A stretch of DNA of 64,000 bases, taken from assembly GCA_024349765.1 (NCBI GenBank), contig AP026073.1, positions 1,302,001 through 1,366,000 on the forward strand. Direction: 5' to 3'. The notes beneath the pieces were generated by a model. The model saw only the letters and a program-made list of their open reading frames with translations. It made no database searches and was not told where the DNA came from. Shown piece by piece: positions 59,990-64,000 of this stretch. Origin of the DNA: Streptomyces nigrescens. Lineage in GTDB: Bacteria; Actinomycetota; Actinomycetes; Streptomycetales; Streptomycetaceae. The first letter of the stretch is position 1, and each line of letters begins with the position of its first letter. The translations under genes were made by a program, and so were the position numbers.

Positions 59990-61003
59990 ATGAGAATCAC
60001 CCGAGCATGGAGAATCACCCGAGCGTTGAGCACCACCCGAGCGTCGAGAACCGCACGGCCCATGAGCACGGACCGCCCCGCGAGCACGGACCGCCCCGCG
60101 AGCACCGCCCGACCCACGAGCGCCGCGCGACCGCTGAAGGCCCGTCGCGCCAAGGCCTTCCCGGGGCCGGCGGTGCTCGCGCTCACCGCGCTCGTGGCGA
60201 CCGCCTGCGGCTCCTCGGAGCCGCCCTCGCTGTTCGCGGGCGGCAAGGTGTCGGTCGGCGCCAAGAACGACCAGCCCGGCACGGGCGTCGTCCACACCTA
60301 CAAGTTCTCCGGCTTCGACATCACCGTCGCCCAGCAGATCCTCAAGGCGGTCGGCGCCGAGCCGGACTTCGGGATCGTGCCGTCGGAGGACCGCAGCGCG
60401 GTGCTCACCGAGAAGAAGAAGGACCTGGTCGTCGCGACCTTCTCGATCACCGTCGACCGGATGAAGACGCTGGACTTCGCGGGCCCGTACGCGTCCACGT
60501 ACCAGGGGATCATGGTCCGCAAGAACGACAAGCGGATCCGCAAGCCCGAGGACCTCTTCGGCAAGCGCGTCTGCACCTGGCCCGGGACGACGTCCGCCAC
60601 CACCCTGGAGGGGCCGGAGTACTCCCGGATCGCGGTCTACGAGCGGCCGGACGCGTCGAGTTGCCTCACCGACCTCAAGGTCAAGAAGGTGGCCGACGCG
60701 GTCTCGACCGACCAGATGATCCTGTACGGCTTCACGCAGGAGAACCCGGACCTCAAGGTCGTCCCGGACATCACCTACGGCTCCGTCAACCACTACGGCA
60801 TCGCGATGGCCAAGGGGCACCGCAAGGACTGCCTGCGGCTGCGCGACGCGCTGCGGGACTACGTCAACAGCAACAACTGGAGCCACGACTTCTCGACGTC
60901 GCTGTGGGCCGCGACGAAGGCCGACCCGACCTGGGAAACCGACTACAAGCCGCGCACCGAGACCATCGACGCCCTGTCCTGCCGGGACCGCCCGCGCACC
61001 TGA
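59990..61003 (+). CDS. Amino-acid (glutamate-like) ABC solute-binding lipoprotein
   Basis: A 337-residue family 3 solute-binding protein. The lipobox is LALTALVATACGSSE, so it is anchored to the outer face of the membrane by a lipid. The binding domain follows: VGAKNDQPGTGVVHTYKFSG, FDITVAQQILKAVGAEPDFG, VATFSITVDRMKTLDFAGPY and VADAVSTDQMILYGFTQENP, the pattern of GluB-like glutamate binders. No permease or ATPase genes are adjacent, so it may be an orphan or may work with a distant ABC system or a kinase. The N-region before the signal helix is about 55 residues and repetitive (STDRPASTDRPASTARP), far longer than normal. The start MRITRAWRITRALSTTR has GGGGGAG upstream. Confidence 0.87.
   Translation: MRITRAWRITRALSTTRASRTARPMSTDRPASTDRPASTARPTSAARPLKARRAKAFPGPAVLALTALVATACGSSEPPSLFAGGKVSVGAKNDQPGTGVVHTYKFSGFDITVAQQILKAVGAEPDFGIVPSEDRSAVLTEKKKDLVVATFSITVDRMKTLDFAGPYASTYQGIMVRKNDKRIRKPEDLFGKRVCTWPGTTSATTLEGPEYSRIAVYERPDASSCLTDLKVKKVADAVSTDQMILYGFTQENPDLKVVPDITYGSVNHYGIAMAKGHRKDCLRLRDALRDYVNSNNWSHDFSTSLWAATKADPTWETDYKPRTETIDALSCRDRPRT
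59992..60120. repeat. Two tandem arrays encoding the N-region of the lipoprotein
   Basis: Three 18-nt units of the type GAGAATCACCCGAGC occur at about 59992-60045, then 18-nt units of the type GCGAGCACGGACCGCCCC at about 60063-60120. Both keep the reading frame. Confidence 0.8.
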
Positions 61004-61024
61004 GGGACCACCTCGCGGCAGCGG

Positions 61025-61603
61025 TCAGCCCTCCTCGGGCCCGCCGTTCCGTGCGTACCGGAGCAGGACGACGCCGTTGCCGAAGGTACGGGTTCCGGTG
61101 AGCCGGAGGCGGGTCCGGGTGTCCGTGTCGGGGAAGAGCGGGGTGCCGCGGCCGATGAGGACCGGATGGACGCAGAGGTGGTACTCGTCGACCAGGTCGA
61201 GCCGCAGGAAGGACGCGGCGAGGTGCGCGCCGCTGAGTGCCAGGTCCCCGCCCGGCCGAGCCGTCAGCTCCCTGATCCGCTCGACCGTGACCTCCCGCAG
61301 GATCGTGGTGTTCCAGTCGGCCCGCTCCAGGGTCCGGGAGAACACGAACTTGGGCATCTCCCGCCAGATCCCGGCGAACTCGGCCATCGGCCCGCCGGCG
61401 TCCGGACCGGCGTCGGCGGTCGGCCAGAAACCGGCCATCAGCTCATGGGTGACGCGGCCGGTCAGGAAGCCGCCCATGGTCCGGATCCGGTCGTTGAAGT
61501 ACTGGTGCACCTCGTCGTCCACGAGGTGCCAGTCGATGTCGTGGTCCGGCCCCTCGATGAAGCCGTCGAGCGACATCGACATCATCAGGACGATCTTTCG
61601 CAT
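61025..61603 (-). CDS. Dihydrofolate reductase-like (RibD C-terminal) family protein
   Basis: A 192-residue NADPH-dependent reductase-fold protein. It opens MRKIVLMMSMSLDGFIEGPD, has LTGRVTHELMAGFWPTADA and FAGIWREMPKFVFSRTLE in the middle, and ends LVDEYHLCVHPVLIGRGTPL and FGNGVVLLRYAR, the typical order in the DHFR/RibD_C family of actinobacteria. Many such proteins have unknown substrates; true folate reduction is unlikely because the DHFR active-site acid in the first helix is not conserved as usual. The start has GGGAGG 6 bases upstream. It is convergent with the lipoprotein gene. Confidence 0.88.
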   Translation of the reverse strand: MRKIVLMMSMSLDGFIEGPDHDIDWHLVDDEVHQYFNDRIRTMGGFLTGRVTHELMAGFWPTADAGPDAGGPMAEFAGIWREMPKFVFSRTLERADWNTTILREVTVERIRELTARPGGDLALSGAHLAASFLRLDLVDEYHLCVHPVLIGRGTPLFPDTDTRTRLRLTGTRTFGNGVVLLRYARNGGPEEG

Positions 61604-61743
61604 GGCGGTCCTCCCGGGCGGCACCCTACGCCCGCCCGGCGGGAGGGGGATCCGACTCGCGTCCCGTGCCACCCGAGTGGGCCCCGCCCGCCGCCCCTCA
61701 CTCGACATGCGGACGTGGCGTGATCGGGTCGATACTTTGTGCT

Positions 61744-63318
61744 ATGAATGAACGATTTGTACCCATTCCAGGCAGTGAGCGGGCCGCCGCACCCAAGGCG
61801 CGCCCCGCCGGTTCCCTCGACGGTTCCACGCCCGTGCACGCCACGATCATGCTGCGCCGCCGGGCCGAGGTCCCCCGGGACCTGATCACCGGGCCGGACA
61901 CCATCTCGCAGGCCGAGCTGGCGCAGCGGTACGGCGCCGACCAGGCCGACGCCGACCGCGTGCGCGAGGTGCTGGGCCGCCACGGCGTCGACGTGAACGA
62001 GGTCGACCTGGCGTCCCGGCGCATGAAGGTGTCCGGCACCGCGGACCGGATGGCCGCCGCGTTCGGGACCCGGCTGACCCGGGTGGCCAGCCCCGATCCC
62101 ACCCACGGCGAGCTCGTCGAGCACCGGCACCGCGAGGGCCCGCTGCAGCTGCCCGCCGAGCTGGACGGCGTGGTCGTGGCGGTGCTCGGTCTGGACGACC
62201 GCCCGCAGGCGCGCCCTCACATCCGGCACGCGCGGGCCCGGGCCCGCCAGACCTCGTACAAGCCCTCGCAGCTGGCCGGCGTGTACCAGTTCCCGCCGGA
62301 CACCGACGGCAGCGGCCAGACGCTGGCGATCATCGAACTCGGCGGCGGGGTCGACCAGCGCGAGCTGGCGGAGTACTTCCGGTCCCTCGGGCTGCCGAAG
62401 ATGCCCAAGGTGACGGCGGTCAGCGTCGGCACCGCCCGGAACCAGCCGGGCGGCGACCCGCAGGGCGCCGACGGCGAGGTGCTGCTGGACATCGAGGTCG
62501 CCGGTGCGCTGGCGCCCGGTGCCGAGCAGAAGGTGTACTTCGCGCACAACACCGACCAGGGCTTCGTCAACGCGGTGACCCAGGCCGTCCACGACACCCC
62601 GACCCCGGCCGCGCTGAGCATCAGCTGGGGCGCCGCGGAGCCGTTCTGGACCGACCAGGCCCGCGCGGTGTTCGACGAGGCGCTGGCGGACGCGGCGGCG
62701 CTGGGCGTGACGGTGTGTGCCGCGGCCGGCGACGACGGCAGCCGGGACGGTGTCCCCGACGGCCGCCCGCACGCCGACTTCCCGGCCTCCAGCCCGCACG
62801 CCCTGGCCTGCGGCGGCACCCGCCTGGACGCCGACCCGGACTCCGGTCTGGTGCGCAGCGAAGTGGTGTGGGGCGGCGACGGCGGGGGCGCCACCGGTGG
62901 CGGCGTCAGCGAGGCGTTCCCGCTGCCGTCCTGGCAGACCACGGCCGGTGTGCCGCACAACGGCAGCGGCCCGGGCCGCGGCCTGCCGGACGTCTCCGCC
63001 GTCGCCGACCCGGCCACCGGCTACGAGGTGCTGGTGGACGGCCACCGCTCGGTGGTCGGCGGCACCAGTGCCGTGGCCCCGCTGTGGGCGGCGCTGACCT
63101 GCCGGCTGGTCGAGGCGCTCGGCCGCCCGCTCGGCATGCTGCACCCGCTGCTGTACGCCGGTGCCACCCCCGGACACACCGCCCGCGGCTTCCGTGACGT
63201 CACCGTCGGCACCAACGGTGACTTCGAGGCCGGCCCCGGCTGGGACGCCTGTACCGGCCTGGGCGTCCCGAACGGCACCGAACTCCTCGCCTCCCTGCGG
63301 GAGATGGTGCCCCGCTGA
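61744..63318 (+). CDS. Sedolisin (S53) family serine-carboxyl peptidase, kumamolisin-like
   Basis: A 524-residue acid-active peptidase. The N-terminal 170 residues form the pro-domain (TISQAELAQRYGADQADADR, then MKVSGTADRMAAAFGTRLTR). The catalytic domain contains Glu245 and Asp249 (GADGEVLLDIEVAGALAPGA), oxyanion Asp330 (VCAAAGDDGSRDG) and nucleophile Ser442 (VVGGTSAVAPLWAALTC). The C-terminal calcium site is FRDVTVGTNGDFEAGPGWD. All key residues are present. No signal peptide is visible, although family members usually act outside the cell; kumamolisin-type enzymes can also lack a classical signal. The start MNERFVPIPGSERA has no strong ribosome-binding site. A 13-bp hairpin follows the gene. 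Confidence 0.93.
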   Translation: MNERFVPIPGSERAAAPKARPAGSLDGSTPVHATIMLRRRAEVPRDLITGPDTISQAELAQRYGADQADADRVREVLGRHGVDVNEVDLASRRMKVSGTADRMAAAFGTRLTRVASPDPTHGELVEHRHREGPLQLPAELDGVVVAVLGLDDRPQARPHIRHARARARQTSYKPSQLAGVYQFPPDTDGSGQTLAIIELGGGVDQRELAEYFRSLGLPKMPKVTAVSVGTARNQPGGDPQGADGEVLLDIEVAGALAPGAEQKVYFAHNTDQGFVNAVTQAVHDTPTPAALSISWGAAEPFWTDQARAVFDEALADAAALGVTVCAAAGDDGSRDGVPDGRPHADFPASSPHALACGGTRLDADPDSGLVRSEVVWGGDGGGATGGGVSEAFPLPSWQTTAGVPHNGSGPGRGLPDVSAVADPATGYEVLVDGHRSVVGGTSAVAPLWAALTCRLVEALGRPLGMLHPLLYAGATPGHTARGFRDVTVGTNGDFEAGPGWDACTGLGVPNGTELLASLREMVPR

Positions 63319-63332
63319 GCTCCTGGGCAGCC

Positions 63333-63368
63333 GGCCCGCCGGGTGTGCACGACCGCACCCGGCGGGCC
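63333..63368 (+). terminator. Hairpin terminator after the S53 peptidase gene
   Basis: GGCCCGCCGGGTG pairs perfectly (13 bp) with CACCCGGCGGGCC over a 10-nt loop, 15 bases past the stop codon. Confidence 0.85.
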
Positions 63369-63474
63369 CTCGGCGGATGGCCCGAACGCGCGGGGGAGCG
63401 GTCCCGCGGCCGGTACCCTCGGGGGGAATTTTCTCGAATGGGTGTGCGGAACGGGTGTACGGGTGGGGGCTGCG

Positions 63475-63753
63475 GTGCTCAAGCACTACTACCGGCTGGT
63501 GTATTGGAAGCGGCGGATCAGCCGGTCGCTGGGATGGCGGCGCGGCATGGGCCCGGGCGCCCTGGGGCCGCGCCGGCAGCGGACGCGCACCGGGCGGGCA
63601 CCCGGGCGCAGCCGCCAACGCCTGTACGGGGCCCGCCCGTTCCTGATCTTCGGTGCCCTGGTCGCGCTCGTCGTGGCGGCCTCGGCGCTGGTCGCCGGCG
63701 GCTACGACGACGTCGGCCGGGCGGTGACGACCGGGGTGGCGGACGGGGAGTAG
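63475..63753 (+). CDS. Small basic protein with one C-terminal transmembrane helix
   Basis: A 92-residue protein beginning VLKHYYRLVYWKRRISR at a GTG, with GGGGG 5-6 bases upstream. The first 55 residues are strongly basic (LGPRRQRTRTGRAPGRSRQR), and one transmembrane helix (FLIFGALVALVVAASALVAG) is followed by GYDDVGRAVTTGVADGE, so the basic part would be cytoplasmic. No family is recognised. Base composition and codon bias fit coding sequence. It lies between the peptidase gene and the convergent protease gene. Function unknown. Confidence 0.6.
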   Translation: MLKHYYRLVYWKRRISRSLGWRRGMGPGALGPRRQRTRTGRAPGRSRQRLYGARPFLIFGALVALVVAASALVAGGYDDVGRAVTTGVADGE

Positions 63754-63781
63754 GCCCCGCCCGCCCGTGGGGGACCGCCGG

Positions 63782-64000
63782 TCAGGACGCCTGTGCCGTG
63801 TTGTACAGGTTCTTGGCGTCGTCGCCGAAGTACGGACCGAACATGGTGTTGGGCAGGAACTGGTAGCCGAAGCTGTTCACCGAGGACTGCAGCCCGGTGC
63901 CGGTCTTCTCGTCGAACGAGGTGAACCACGGGCCGCCGCTGGAACCGCCGGTCATGTTGCAGGACAGACCGTGGTCGTTGGAGAACAGCGGGTCCTTCAT
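63782..64000 (-). CDS. Secreted trypsin-like serine protease, C-terminal part (start off window)
   Basis: Only the last 72 codons are inside the window; the gene continues beyond the right edge. The catalytic serine loop is visible in GLSCNMTGGSSGGPWFTS, a close variant of GDSGGP from the S1/trypsin-like families of V8 or glutamyl endopeptidase type. It is followed by LQSSVNSFGYQFLPNTMF and the C-terminus KNLYNTAQAS. Such actinobacterial enzymes are usually secreted. The His and Asp of the triad and any signal peptide lie outside the window, so activity cannot be judged here. The Met at the very edge is internal, not the start. Confidence 0.8.
   Translation of the reverse strand: MKDPLFSNDHGLSCNMTGGSSGGPWFTSFDEKTGTGLQSSVNSFGYQFLPNTMFGPYFGDDAKNLYNTAQAS

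Overview
This looks like a chromosomal window from a Streptomyces-type actinobacterium. GC is very high, most wobble positions are G or C, translational coupling through ATGA, GTGA or TGATG overlaps is common, and several genes have no leader. F420-, mycothiol- and ECF-sigma-linked genes are present, and rnpB has the actinobacterial layout. I see no tRNA, rRNA, CRISPR array, transposase, integrase or phage gene.

Left part (1-12.2 kb): the end of a drug-exporter gene with a fused regulator-like domain, small metabolic genes, a ProP-like symporter, an ECF sigma factor coupled to a CU044_5270-type protein, a stand-alone cytochrome oxidase subunit I gene with a small membrane partner, and a three-gene DUF6230/DUF6114/secreted-protein operon.

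Centre (12.4-47.9 kb): a dispersed sterol side-chain catabolic region. It contains a CYP125-like P450, a [3Fe-4S] ferredoxin, an alcohol and an aldehyde dehydrogenase, FadA5-like and Ltp1-like thiolases, a fused acyl-CoA dehydrogenase like FadE34/ChsE3, a MaoC hydratase like ChsH3, an SDR like ChsB1, an F420-dependent oxidoreductase, and a KstR-like repressor. Six sites fit or nearly fit the KstR box TnnAACnnGTTnnA. A second dyad, CTGACnnnCCGTCAG, recurs at four promoters of the same gene set. By homology, the four enzymes of one full beta-oxidation cycle are encoded here. Ring-degradation genes, an acyl-CoA ligase and sterol import genes are not.

Embedded in that region (15.1-21.1 kb) is a five-gene operon led by a cobalamin riboswitch: an ECF transporter (S, fused double ATPase, T) plus two secreted, membrane-anchored proteins. 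One resembles the alpha/alpha barrel of intrinsic factor, so the pair may be a split B12-capture receptor. Unrelated genes (cytidine deaminase, methyltransferases, amidase, a two-component system with an ABC-2 exporter, MFS exporter) are interspersed.

Right part (48-64 kb): mostly core genes. These are Nif3-like, Zn-ribbon and RNase H/CobC in one operon, KDPG aldolase, YaaA, an RNB nuclease, a MerR regulator and the RNase P RNA gene. After rnpB come a two-gene operon whose products share a short motif at their junction ends, a solute-binding lipoprotein, a DHFR-like reductase, a kumamolisin-type peptidase and the end of a secreted trypsin-like protease. The window is unusually rich in short tandem arrays at gene ends and in leaders.
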